A DNA stretch of 10,554 nt from Solimonas sp041612095 (GCA_041612095.1 JBFJJW010000115.1:1-10554); one strand, 5' to 3'; shown: positions 1 through 6,739, numbered from the stretch's first letter. Numbers and translations are program-made. The notes: generated by a model not told the origin, from the letters alone.

Positions 1-646
1 ACTTCAGTTTCTCGACCCGGCGGATGGTCTCGCTGGCATTGATATCCAGCTTCAGCGCCTGCACTTCGGTGAAGTTGATTCCTGTAACCGCCACTTCACG
101 CGCGGCCGCAGCGCTCATCCACTGCCCGCCCAAGGCGGCGCAAACATCATCCACCTGCCTGGCCGCGAGGATAGTGGTCGCCATGTGCGCCTTACGCGGG
201 TTCCTGCACAGGAAGCGATCCCAGTTCGGACTGCCGGCCACATTGAATCCATTGCGACCGTTTTGGGCTACAACGCCGGCATCGCAAAAGGCCACGATGG
301 TCTCCTGGATGCCCGTTCTTGCAGCATCTGCCCTGTGCATCCTCGCCATCAGCAGCAGGTCGTATACCTCGGCTTCCCCTGCCTTAACCCGAGCCGCTGC
401 GCCGTCCGCCATCGTCAGCGAAAGCCCGTCATTGTTGGTCCAACGCGCGGTGCAGTTGACCACCGGCTCGTTCAGCAGGAACCCGGTTCGCCAGCGGCCT
501 TCGAACTGCAGCGCCCCCAACGAGTGGAACTCGCCAGTGGGCACGGTGGAAGTCTGATAATTCAGGCTTGATGCTCTAAGCGCGGCGGCATCAGCCATGC
601 CAGCAAGGCAGCCCAGCAGCATCGCAAGCGGCAGGTGGCGCAGCAT
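1..646 (-). CDS. Secreted protein of unknown function, partial (C-terminus beyond left edge)
   Basis: I do not recognise this family. The reading frame is open from the ATG at 646 to the window edge, giving 215 residues with no stop, so the end of the gene is missing. The N-terminus is a signal peptide: MLRHLPLAMLLGCLAGMADA, with a likely signal peptidase I site after Ala20. The LLGC at residues 10-13 is a poor lipobox match, so a lipoprotein is possible but less likely. The mature part has four cysteines (65, 121, 147, 169), consistent with two disulfides in the periplasm or outside the cell; this is inference. The ATG overlaps the TGA of the upstream membrane-protein gene (TGATG), which decides the start and implies translational coupling. 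The frame was found by reading the minus strand directly. Product function is unknown; that it is a real gene is well supported by the signal peptide and overlap. Confidence 0.8.
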   Translation of the reverse strand, partial: MLRHLPLAMLLGCLAGMADAAALRASSLNYQTSTVPTGEFHSLGALQFEGRWRTGFLLNEPVVNCTARWTNNDGLSLTMADGAAARVKAGEAEVYDLLLMARMHRADAARTGIQETIVAFCDAGVVAQNGRNGFNVAGSPNWDRFLCRNPRKAHMATTILAARQVDDVCAALGGQWMSAAAAREVAVTGINFTEVQALKLDINASETIRRVEKLK

Positions 647-1242
647 CACCAGTCCTCCATCAGTTCGTCGAGCTCGGCGGGGGAGGTGCGGTCAGGGTGC
701 GCAGCCGCGAAATGCCCAGCGCCCTGGCGGATCGACGGAGCCTGCAGGTTCCCACTTGCCAGCGCCGATGCCATCGACAGCGGCCCACCGTGGTTGATCA
801 CCTGGGTGCCCGCCATGCTGACCGCTATAAAAGCACCGAAAGCCAAAGCACTTGAGGCGGCGACGTTAAGGCCGGTCAGCAGACGGGTGCCCCGATAACA
901 CACCCAGAGCGACAGCAGCGTAAGACCGATGACCACGAATGCCAACCACCCTGTGGTATCCATTCGCACGGCCAACTCCCAGCTCAGGAGTGTGATCGCC
1001 GCAAAGCCGAGCAGCGTGCGTACGCCGCGGCCGCGCTGACTGCCCCGGGGGACGGAGTCGGCTGCCGCGCTCGCGACCGTAGCTCTTGGAATATCCACCG
1101 ACGGCACTGGGGGTGCAGGGGACCAGTTGCTCTGTGACCCACAGCGTGGGCAGGTCACCTGGATCGCCCCTCGATCGGTCGGGATGCGCATCTTCTGCGC
1201 GCACCCCGCGCACTGAACAATAATTTCCTTATGTTCGTTCAT
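646..1242 (-). CDS. Zinc-ribbon membrane protein of unknown function
   Basis: 198 residues. The N-terminus carries a C4 zinc ribbon: Cys11-x2-Cys14-x16-Cys31-x2-Cys34. A Pro/Ala-rich linker follows (about 41-75), then three hydrophobic segments at about 76-93, 98-116 and 121-144, and a polar tail ending in an acidic stretch. This predicts an inner-membrane protein with a cytosolic metal-binding head, but head orientation is inference. Similar small zinc-ribbon membrane proteins are common in proteobacteria and mostly uncharacterised. The stop codon overlaps the start of the downstream secreted protein by one base, and a 50-nt gap separates it from the upstream gene, so the three genes probably form one transcript. 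No strong Shine-Dalgarno is seen before the ATG. A 5-bp hairpin (1257-1273) lies in the gap just upstream of the start. Confidence 0.8.
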   Translation of the reverse strand: MNEHKEIIVQCAGCAQKMRIPTDRGAIQVTCPRCGSQSNWSPAPPVPSVDIPRATVASAAADSVPRGSQRGRGVRTLLGFAAITLLSWELAVRMDTTGWLAFVVIGLTLLSLWVCYRGTRLLTGLNVAASSALAFGAFIAVSMAGTQVINHGGPLSMASALASGNLQAPSIRQGAGHFAAAHPDRTSPAELDELMEDW

Positions 1243-1256
1243 AGGTTCGGTTCGTT

Positions 1257-1273
1257 ACGCCCTTAGCAGGCGT
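1257..1273 (-). other. Small intercistronic hairpin
   Basis: Inverted repeat ACGCC/GGCGT with a 7-nt loop in the 50-nt gap between the two upstream genes of the minus-strand unit, about 14 nt before the ATG of the zinc-ribbon gene. It could affect translation of that gene or stabilise mRNA. Five base pairs is short, so it may be chance. Confidence 0.3.
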
Positions 1274-1292
1274 TGTTCCGTGGACGCCCGCC

Positions 1293-1847
1293 TTACCAAG
1301 TTGCGAGCTCGTAGACGATCTCGCGGTCGTTGGTTCGCTGAGTCTCGGGCAGTCGGCCCACATGTTCGTTGACCAAGATGCCCCGCGACTGATCTTCAGT
1401 AACAAGTGCTAACCAGACATTGGGTAGCCGCCGCGTGAACCCTAGGATGCTCAAGCTGTGGTCATTCCAGACGTCACACCCAAGCCGCAACAGCGGCGCA
1501 TCGCGATCCAGCCATAGCTGGCCCATTGTTGCCGGCATCTGCACGCGACCTGCGTGCTGAATCAGTGCATCCAGGGTGTCAAAAGAGAATTGCTGCCACT
1601 GAGACGGCCGGCCAGCACCGACCGCAGGCGTCAGTGCGGCATCCGGCCAGTGCCACTGTTCCACCAGCGCTTCGATGTGCTCGGACATCAAGCACTCCGC
1701 GGCCGTCAGGGTGCTCAGAAGATCACCCTCAAACTCCGCGAGAATCGCCTGGTGGCGACGACGCAACGCGTTGTCAGCAAGATGCCGCTGCAGCGTGTTC
1801 AACGCGCGCAGGGGCCGGTAGGTTGGTTCGATGCTGTGGGCACCCAC
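1293..1847 (-). CDS. Hypothetical cytosolic protein, first gene of a three-gene unit
   Basis: 184 residues from a GTG start. I do not recognise the family. No signal peptide or membrane segment is visible. The N-terminal half is helix-prone (residues about 10-65, rich in Leu, Ala, Arg and Glu). The C-terminal half looks alpha/beta, with a Trp-rich stretch around the segment WLDRDAPLLRLGCDVWND. The frame is open upstream to a stop at 1893-1895, but the GTG at 1847 is the only usual start codon in that stretch, and no Shine-Dalgarno precedes it, so the N-terminus is uncertain. The gene is followed after 50 nt by the zinc-ribbon membrane protein on the same strand. Function is unknown; the membership of an operon with a membrane and a secreted protein hints at a cell-envelope role, which is inference only. 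Confidence 0.65.
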   Translation of the reverse strand: MGAHSIEPTYRPLRALNTLQRHLADNALRRRHQAILAEFEGDLLSTLTAAECLMSEHIEALVEQWHWPDAALTPAVGAGRPSQWQQFSFDTLDALIQHAGRVQMPATMGQLWLDRDAPLLRLGCDVWNDHSLSILGFTRRLPNVWLALVTEDQSRGILVNEHVGRLPETQRTNDREIVYELATW

Positions 1848-1874
1848 ATGTTCATGGCCGGTGTTGGTCCGTAG

Positions 1875-2129
1875 TTTCTCTACGCGCTGAGCTTAACCTT
1901 GGCGGGTGGTACTCGCGAAATGACGCTCGGTGAAGGTCGTTTATTCCGTTGCTTGCTGGCGGCCACACGTAATGCCTTCATACGGTCGACTGCCATGGGA
2001 ATCGGAAGCATTGTCGGCCCAGGTCCTTGTCATGGAGATAGCGGATCCCGCATTTGGTTGCGCCCGCTTGCTGAGGTGATCCATCCGGCCTCAATAGTTA
2101 TACAGCAGCCGTTGCCGGCCATTGTGTAA
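1875..2129 (+). pseudogene. Possible remnant of a trypsin-like (S1) serine protease
   Basis: This 350-nt gap (1848-2197) contains no convincing intact gene. One plus-strand frame, open from 1875 to the TAA at 2127, reads GGTREMTLGEGRLF, then about 25 residues later GPGPCHGDSGSRIW. The second segment resembles the nucleophile motif C-x-G-D-S-G-G/S-P of chymotrypsin-fold proteases. The first resembles the basic/Gly-rich strand found some 35-45 residues before it in bacterial trypsin-like proteins. The Pro that normally follows GDSG[GS] is Arg here, and nothing beyond it matches the family. The catalytic His and Asp regions are absent because the upstream DNA encodes genes on the other strand. 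There is no good start codon. I read it as a decayed fragment, but chance similarity is a real alternative. Confidence 0.3.
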
Positions 2130-2179
2130 CATATTGCAGAATCGTTACATCTCGTGTAACGTTCGATAATATCGTTACA
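2125..2179. promoter_or_regulatory. Tandem pair of 25-bp TetR operators upstream of the first QsdR-like regulator
   Basis: Two copies of TGTAAC-N13-GTTACA lie at 2125-2149 and 2155-2179, 5 bp apart, so the repeat period is 30 bp. All four 6-bp half-sites are perfect. Half-site starts are spaced 19, 11 and 19 bp. A -10-like hexamer, GATAAT (2165-2170), sits in the centre of the second palindrome, so a bound repressor would cover the promoter. The array ends 18 bp before the regulator's ATG. Autoregulation of the TetR-hydrolase operon is a strong inference from the placement. Confidence 0.85.
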
Positions 2180-2182
2180 TTC

Positions 2183-2189
2183 AAGAGGG
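2183..2189 (+). promoter_or_regulatory. Ribosome binding site of the first TetR gene
   Basis: AAGAGGG, 8 nt before the ATG at 2198. It fixes this start and places the tandem operators wholly in the 5' non-coding region. Confidence 0.7.
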
Positions 2190-2197
2190 CGCACCCT

Positions 2198-2839
2198 ATG
2201 CCGCTGTCGCAAGCAAAGCGTTCTCCGGCACCGACCTCGCACGTTGAAGCTGGACGGCGCATAGGCAGAAAAAGCAGCAAGCAGGACGCGTTGCTGTTGG
2301 CGACCAGGTATTGGGCTCGGGGTCAGAAGCTAGAAATGGCGGCTCTGGCAGCCGAACTGGGCGTAACCCGGGTCACTCTGTTTCGATGGGCGGGGAACCG
2401 TGACGAGCTGCTCGCTGAGGTGCTGTGGTCGCAGTGGGACCTGCTATGGCAGGCCGCACTGACGAGCGAAAAAGGGGCGGGCGCCAAGTATGTTGCGGCT
2501 GTCTGCAAGCGAGTGATGTCGGGAATTCTCCAGTCCCACGGCATGCGTACGTTTCTCGCGGACGATCCTGAGTACGCGCTGCGGATTCTTACATCGAAGC
2601 GTAGTCCGGTTCAGCAACGCGTGATCGAGAATGTCAGGACCCTGATCCTCGATCAGAGCGCTAGAGGGCATATCGACTTGCCTATCGAGGCCGGGGCATT
2701 GGCTTATGCAATGGTCAGAATTGTTGAGTCCTTCATCTACAGCGACCAGATCGCCGGTCTGCAGCCTAATACCGACATACCCGCTCAGATTCTGTCGCTT
2801 GTGCTGCGCCCAGATCAGAAGAAGAAGCTCAAGTCATGA
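2198..2839 (+). CDS. TetR/AcrR-family transcriptional repressor, QsdR-like
   Basis: 213 residues, a usual TetR length. The N-terminal helix-turn-helix spans about residues 46-68, with the recognition helix around VTRVTLFRW (56-64). The C-terminal ligand/dimer domain contains the YALRILTS, VESFIYSD and similar motifs that I associate with the QsdR-type TetR C-terminal domain, named after the Rhodococcus regulator of lactone degradation. Family placement is from memory. It is clearly paralogous to the regulator at 6740-7378: a hand alignment of residues 33-88 gives 23 of 56 identities. A good Shine-Dalgarno supports the ATG. Its TGA overlaps the ATG of the hydrolase gene by four bases (ATGA), so the two are co-translated. 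Two perfect palindromes directly upstream indicate that it represses its own operon. The ligand is unknown and may be a substrate or product of the hydrolase. Confidence 0.92.
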   Translation: MPLSQAKRSPAPTSHVEAGRRIGRKSSKQDALLLATRYWARGQKLEMAALAAELGVTRVTLFRWAGNRDELLAEVLWSQWDLLWQAALTSEKGAGAKYVAAVCKRVMSGILQSHGMRTFLADDPEYALRILTSKRSPVQQRVIENVRTLILDQSARGHIDLPIEAGALAYAMVRIVESFIYSDQIAGLQPNTDIPAQILSLVLRPDQKKKLKS

Positions 2840-4653
2840 TCAAACCTACATTGCAGACTCTTTCCGTGGGGCTGCTGGTGGCTTTTCTGGGTGGATGCCT
2901 ATCGGATAGCGAAGCCCCAATTGGGCTCAGCCCACCAGATTCGGCTATAGCGTCCAGCTGCAGCGACGCGTTCACCGCCTACCAGCCATCGCCGGTAGCG
3001 GCACAAGAAACCGTGCTGTCCAACCAGAAGGTGATCATGTCAGATGGCGTCGCCATCGCCTTGGATGTACACCTGCCCAGTGGAGAGGCGCGGGCGCTGC
3101 CCACCATAGTGTCAATCACCGGTTACGGAAAGTCCGGGCCGGTCGCGACGCTTGAGAATGACGGGCTGGTTTCGCACGGGTACGCGCTGGTCATCATCGA
3201 CGATCGCGGCACCGGAAACAGCGAAGGCGACTGGGCATCGTTCGATGCACGCAGCCAGGCCGACTACCCCGAGTTGCTCGACTGGATTGTCGCGCAGCCC
3301 TGGTCCAACGGAGTCATCGGCTTAACCGGCACCTCCTATTCGGCCATTACTTCACTGTTTGCAGCGTCCAGCCAACACCCGAATGTGAAGGCCGTGTTCG
3401 GTATCGTTCCGGCGGGAGACACCTATCGCGACAACACCTTCAGTGGTGGGCAGCTGAATACCGCGTTCACCCCTGCATGGCTAGGCCTGTCTACCGCGTT
3501 GTCGGTGGCCGGCACTTCGGAGCTGCCGCAACTCGGCTCGCATGTACTGGGCGCTGCAGACTTCCAGTTGTCGACACTGGCGGATGCTGCACTGGGCGGC
3601 GATGTTGCATATGACGGAGCATTCTGGAGAACACGGTCTCCGCTTGAAGGCGTGGATAAGATTAGGGCGCCCACATTCATCGTCGGCGGTCTGGACGACC
3701 TTTTCCAACGTGGGCAGCCCATGCTCTACGAGCGATTGGCGCGGAACGTGGATTCACGCCTATTCATAGGGCCCTGGGCGCATACATCGGCGGGAAAGAA
3801 CCTGCCCAGTGGCCGGATACCCACGCTTCAGAACCTGCGGCTGCAGTGGATGGACCACTACCTGAAAGGCATACCGACGGGTACAGAATGCATTCCGAAA
3901 GTCACGCAGTATTACCGTGGCGTGGACGAGTACCGCGCAGCCGCGCGTTGGCCGGTGCCTGGATTGAAGGCGCAGCGATGGTATCTGGGCGCAGACGAAA
4001 CGCTTGCATTGGAGCCGCCAAGCACTGACTCCGGTTCGCGCACGTACGTGCAGATTCCGCTGACGGGGCTATGCACCAGAAGCCTGAATCAATGGTTGGG
4101 TCGCGGCTCATTCGATGCCGCACCCTGCACAACGAACAATCAGCTTGATGAGGCCGGCCCATTGACGCTGGAGTACACCTCCCAGCCGTTCGAAACCGCA
4201 ATGACGGTGAACGGCCCCATACAAGCGGACGTGTGGATCGTCACCGACAGTTCAGAAGCAATGGTCTCGGTCGCAGTCTCAGACGTGGCTCCAGATGGGT
4301 CATCACGCGGATTATCGAACGGCCTGCTATCGGCAACGCATCGCGCCACCGACAACAGCAGGAGTCGATATCTTGACGGCCAGTCCATTCAGCCTTGGCA
4401 CCCATTCACACGGGAAGCCGTCACGGAGGTAGCGCGCGGAGAACCCATGCTTTTGTCGGTAGAGGTTTTCCCAACGTCCTTTGTCATTCTGCCCGGCCAC
4501 TCGCTGAGGGTTACGTTGGCGCCATACGACGTGCCTCACGCCATGCCCCCGGTCGAAGGCATCCTGAATTCGCTAGTGGGTATCGTCGAGGTGCTGTCAG
4601 ACAGGAGTCATCCCACGTCTATCGTCCTTCCCGTCGAACCTGCATTTCGTTGA
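2836..4653 (+). CDS. CocE/NonD-family serine hydrolase, lipoprotein (peptidase S15 / X-Pro dipeptidyl-peptidase-like)
   Basis: 605 residues. A lipoprotein signal peptide ends in the lipobox LGGC with Cys21, predicting export and lipid anchoring. The alpha/beta-hydrolase domain starts near residue 60 and shows the family hallmarks. These are the IIDDRGTGNSEG segment (120-131), the nucleophile elbow GTSYS with Ser167, an acidic residue in GGLDD (Asp287) and His316 in GPWAH. The part from about residue 400 to the end matches the jelly-roll X-Pro dipeptidyl-peptidase C-terminal domain in position and in its closing motif LPGHSLRVTLAPYDVP. Family members cleave esters, amides or acyl groups, for example cocaine esterase and glutaryl acylases; the substrate here cannot be read from sequence. 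The ATG overlaps the TetR stop, and no strong ribosome site is seen, so translation probably depends on coupling. Expression should follow the upstream TetR operators. Confidence 0.92.
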   Translation: MIKPTLQTLSVGLLVAFLGGCLSDSEAPIGLSPPDSAIASSCSDAFTAYQPSPVAAQETVLSNQKVIMSDGVAIALDVHLPSGEARALPTIVSITGYGKSGPVATLENDGLVSHGYALVIIDDRGTGNSEGDWASFDARSQADYPELLDWIVAQPWSNGVIGLTGTSYSAITSLFAASSQHPNVKAVFGIVPAGDTYRDNTFSGGQLNTAFTPAWLGLSTALSVAGTSELPQLGSHVLGAADFQLSTLADAALGGDVAYDGAFWRTRSPLEGVDKIRAPTFIVGGLDDLFQRGQPMLYERLARNVDSRLFIGPWAHTSAGKNLPSGRIPTLQNLRLQWMDHYLKGIPTGTECIPKVTQYYRGVDEYRAAARWPVPGLKAQRWYLGADETLALEPPSTDSGSRTYVQIPLTGLCTRSLNQWLGRGSFDAAPCTTNNQLDEAGPLTLEYTSQPFETAMTVNGPIQADVWIVTDSSEAMVSVAVSDVAPDGSSRGLSNGLLSATHRATDNSRSRYLDGQSIQPWHPFTREAVTEVARGEPMLLSVEVFPTSFVILPGHSLRVTLAPYDVPHAMPPVEGILNSLVGIVEVLSDRSHPTSIVLPVEPAFR

Positions 4654-4683
4654 GAATGCACCATAAGGATACGTTGCGGCCGC

Positions 4684-5451
4684 TCAGACGGTTGGCACAG
4701 TGCCGCCGTCGATGACGTACTCCGCGCCCGATATCGAAGCCGCCCGGGGCGAGACCAGATACGAGATAAGGTCAGCGACTTCGCGTGGTTTTGCAGGGCG
4801 CCCTAAGGGGATGCCGCCCAGCGCCTTCATGATGAGCTGCTTGCCGCCCTCGTAATCCGTTCCCGCTCCGTTTGCCACGCGTTCGGCAAGAGCAACCGAA
4901 GCCTCCGTCTCGATCCAACCGGGTGATACTCGTACGACGCGGACGCCTTTCGGCGTGACTTCCTTTGAGAGCGCCTTGCTGTAGGTCGATAGCGCGGCCT
5001 TGGCAGCGGCGTAGGCGATGGTTGAGTCGGCTAGAGGCAGGACTCGCTGGATCGAAGTGACATGGATGATCACCCCGGAACCACCCGCAATCATTGAGGG
5101 AAGCAAAGCGCGATCAAGCCGTACAGCGGGCATGAGGTTCAGGTCCAGCTCTCTTGACCACTGCGCATCATCGAGTGCGGCGAACCCACCGGCAGGCGCA
5201 GTTGATCCACCCACGACGTTGACGAGGATGTCGATTTCGCCGAGATGTTGACGCGCTACATCTGCAGCATGGAGCGCACCTTCCGCCGTCGAAAGATCTG
5301 CAGCGATATAGCGCACGTTGCCGATTGCTTGAGCCGGAAGCGACTTTGCAACGGCCACGACTCGCACGCCGGCTGCAGCGAGTGCTTCAACCACCGCTGC
5401 GCCTACGCCGCGAGCGCCGCCCGTGACCAAAGCGCGCGCGCCTTCTTCCAT
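4684..5451 (-). CDS. Short-chain dehydrogenase/reductase (SDR), classical type
   Basis: 255 residues from the ATG at 5451. It has the classical SDR layout: the cofactor motif TGGARGVG (10-17, TGxxxGxG), NVVGG (78-82) in place of the usual NNAG, Asn105, catalytic Ser133, and Tyr147-x3-Lys151 in YAAAK. The C-terminus has the common SGAEYVIDGGT ending. It is expected to be a soluble NAD(P)H-dependent oxidoreductase; the substrate is unknown. The frame stays open upstream to 5520, but those extra residues are an out-of-frame reading of the SnoaL-like gene and do not look like SDR sequence, so I chose 5451. The native first residues may have been lost: the start codon lies within SnoaL-derived DNA, and the two frames overlap by 49 nt. 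Translation probably depends on ribosomes arriving from the SnoaL fragment. It converges with the hydrolase gene, with only 30 nt between them and no visible terminator. Confidence 0.9.
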   Translation of the reverse strand: MEEGARALVTGGARGVGAAVVEALAAAGVRVVAVAKSLPAQAIGNVRYIAADLSTAEGALHAADVARQHLGEIDILVNVVGGSTAPAGGFAALDDAQWSRELDLNLMPAVRLDRALLPSMIAGGSGVIIHVTSIQRVLPLADSTIAYAAAKAALSTYSKALSKEVTPKGVRVVRVSPGWIETEASVALAERVANGAGTDYEGGKQLIMKALGGIPLGRPAKPREVADLISYLVSPRAASISGAEYVIDGGTVPTV

Positions 5452-5597
5452 GCTGCGATGGCTGCGGAACCTGAGTAGGTTTGCCCCTCGTCGGTCACTA
5501 CACCTTCGTTCGTGAAGCAACGTGCTACAGCCATGCCGTCGCTGAGATCCGCCTCAAAGTACCTGGCGACAGCCTCAGGCAGGTTCAGGTCTTTCAT
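5403..5597 (-). pseudogene. Truncated SnoaL-like/NTF2-fold protein, 3' part deleted
   Basis: The frame encodes 64 residues, while SnoaL-like proteins of this kind are usually about 110-140. Residues 1-51 (MKDLNLPEAVARYFEAD through the TYSGSAAIAAWK segment) match the N-terminal third of small SnoaL-like proteins, including the VVTDEGQTYSG turn. After AAWK the sequence is the SDR coding region read in the wrong frame (KARALWSRAALAA) and stops at 5403. So a deletion has joined the middle of this gene to the first codons of the SDR gene. A Shine-Dalgarno (GGAG, 8 nt before the ATG) and the divergent promoter region are intact, so the fragment may still be translated and serve as a leader for the SDR. 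A functional protein is unlikely, since the beta-sheet half of the fold is gone. Confidence 0.75.
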
Positions 5598-5697
5598 CTC
5601 TGCATCTCCATCTGGGTTGGTGGCGCCAAGATAGGGTGCTCACGAAGGTTATAGAATCGCCTATTATCTACGCACGCTGTTTAGAGATAAGAACACA
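5598..5697. promoter_or_regulatory. Divergent promoter region between the LysR gene and the SnoaL-SDR unit
   Basis: 100 bp with two short inverted repeats typical in position for LysR-type binding: ATAG-N6-CTAT (5651-5664) and TTATCT-N15-AGATAA (5664-5690). The segment TATTAT (5662-5667) could be a -10 for the LysR gene, but no clear -35 is seen. LysR regulators commonly bind such divergent regions to control themselves and the opposite gene. Arms are short, so the exact operator is uncertain. Confidence 0.5.
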
Positions 5698-6609
5698 ATG
5701 CGCGGATCAGAATTCGCCGAGCTGAAGGCGTTTGTGGCCGTTGTCGACCGCGCGAGTTTTGCGCGCGCCGCTGACCACCTCGGGTTATCGCGATCGGCGC
5801 TGAGCCAGATCATCCGTCATCTCGAAGCGCGTCTGAAGGTTCGCCTGCTCAATCGAACGACGCGAAGCGTCGCGCCAACGGAGTCTGGCCGGCGACTTCA
5901 CGAGCGCGTTGCCCCAATGCTGCGTGAAATGGATAACGCCGTCGCGCAGGCAGTCGGTGCAGCGACCCAAACTGCCGGAACACTGCGAATCAACACGCTG
6001 GGCATGGCGGCGAAGTTGATCATCGCTCCTCGGCTCGGACGCTTTCACAAAGCGCATCCTGATGTGACGCTGGATATCGTGATAGACGATGGACTGAGCG
6101 ACATCGTTGCCGACGGATTCGACGCCGGCATCCGCGTAGGTGAACGCCTCCACAAAGACATGTTCGCCGTACGCCTCACCCCGGACGTAAAACTGCTTGC
6201 TGTTGCATCGCCCGAGTACCTTGCCAACGCCGGCGAACCCGAGACGCCCACCGATCTGCACCGTCACGCGTGCATCAACTGGCGCTTTCCAGGCAGCGGC
6301 AGAATCGCTCGATGGGAGTTCAAGAAACGGGGCAAGACAATCGAAACGATCGTCGAGGGCCCGGTGATCTCCAATCACCAAGACATCGTCGTGCCGGCGG
6401 CCTTGCAGGGGCTGGGCATTCTGTACGCATACAACGACGATGGCATCACAGCAGCGTTGGAGCGCGGGCAACTGAAGCGCATTCTTGTTGATTGGTCGCT
6501 GACGATGCCCGGCCTTTACCTCTACTACTCAAACCGCCGCCATGTTCAACCCGCGCTCCGCGCCTTTATCGACTGCCTTCTCGATCGGGACGGAGGCGCT
6601 CGATTCTGA
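5698..6609 (+). CDS. LysR-family transcriptional regulator
   Basis: 303 residues, the usual LysR length. The N-terminal winged helix-turn-helix (about 4-62) has the classical pattern FVAVVDRASFARAADHLGLS, then SALSQIIRHLEARL and LLNRTTRSVAPTESG. The effector-binding domain (about 90-295) is the periplasmic-binding-protein fold of the CrgA-like branch, with the common SPEYLANAGEPETPTDLHRH and CINWRFPG segments. It is transcribed divergently from the SnoaL-SDR pair, the standard arrangement for a regulator and its target, so it most likely controls that pair. The ligand is unknown. The ribosome site before the ATG is weak. The gene appears intact even though its presumed target has been damaged. 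Confidence 0.92.
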   Translation: MRGSEFAELKAFVAVVDRASFARAADHLGLSRSALSQIIRHLEARLKVRLLNRTTRSVAPTESGRRLHERVAPMLREMDNAVAQAVGAATQTAGTLRINTLGMAAKLIIAPRLGRFHKAHPDVTLDIVIDDGLSDIVADGFDAGIRVGERLHKDMFAVRLTPDVKLLAVASPEYLANAGEPETPTDLHRHACINWRFPGSGRIARWEFKKRGKTIETIVEGPVISNHQDIVVPAALQGLGILYAYNDDGITAALERGQLKRILVDWSLTMPGLYLYYSNRRHVQPALRAFIDCLLDRDGGARF

Positions 6610-6613
6610 GACT

Positions 6614-6633
6614 GCTTGTGGCTACAAGCTTTT
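6614..6633 (+). terminator. Probable weak terminator of the LysR gene
   Basis: Perfect 6-bp stem GCTTGT/ACAAGC with a 4-nt loop, followed by TTTT, beginning 5 nt after the LysR stop codon. The stem is short and only half GC, so efficiency may be modest. Confidence 0.5.
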
Positions 6634-6670
6634 GGAGGAGCGGGGCTGCGACACGGTTCCCTTATCGTGA

Positions 6671-6705
6671 CTTATTAATACTTAACATAATATACATTAT
6701 GAACA
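6671..6705. other. AT-rich island with a near-perfect palindrome
   Basis: Between the convergent LysR and TetR genes lies an AT-rich stretch very unlike its surroundings. It contains CATAATATACATTATG (6686-6701), a 6-bp inverted repeat with a 4-bp centre. It resembles a promoter or regulator site but no gene starts properly after it. The only frame that follows is about 10 codons (ATG at 6699). It may be a leftover promoter of a lost gene. Confidence 0.35.
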
Positions 6706-6739
6706 ATGATGAATGTGGCCGGACGAGCTGAGGACCCGG

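Noticed and set aside
24..571. Plus-strand open frames over the left end
   Set aside because: The minus strand has a continuous frame with a signal peptide and coupled start; the plus-strand translations lack domain-like composition and read as shadows.
1870..1884. Small hairpin CGTAG/CTACG
   Set aside because: Only five base pairs with no T-tract and no gene end next to it; likely chance.
1243..1900. Integron attC sites around the three minus-strand genes (GTTAAGC at 1891-1897, short hairpin at 1257-1273)
   Set aside because: No matching RYYYAAC partner or full attC structure was found, and two of the genes overlap, which is not cassette-like.
2725..5030. Single TGAGTC hexamers inside the TetR and SDR coding regions
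   Set aside because: They have no GACTCA partner at the 13-bp spacing, so they are not operator copies.
5452..5520. Extended SDR N-terminus from 5520
   Set aside because: The added residues are the SnoaL sequence in another frame and do not resemble SDR N-termini.
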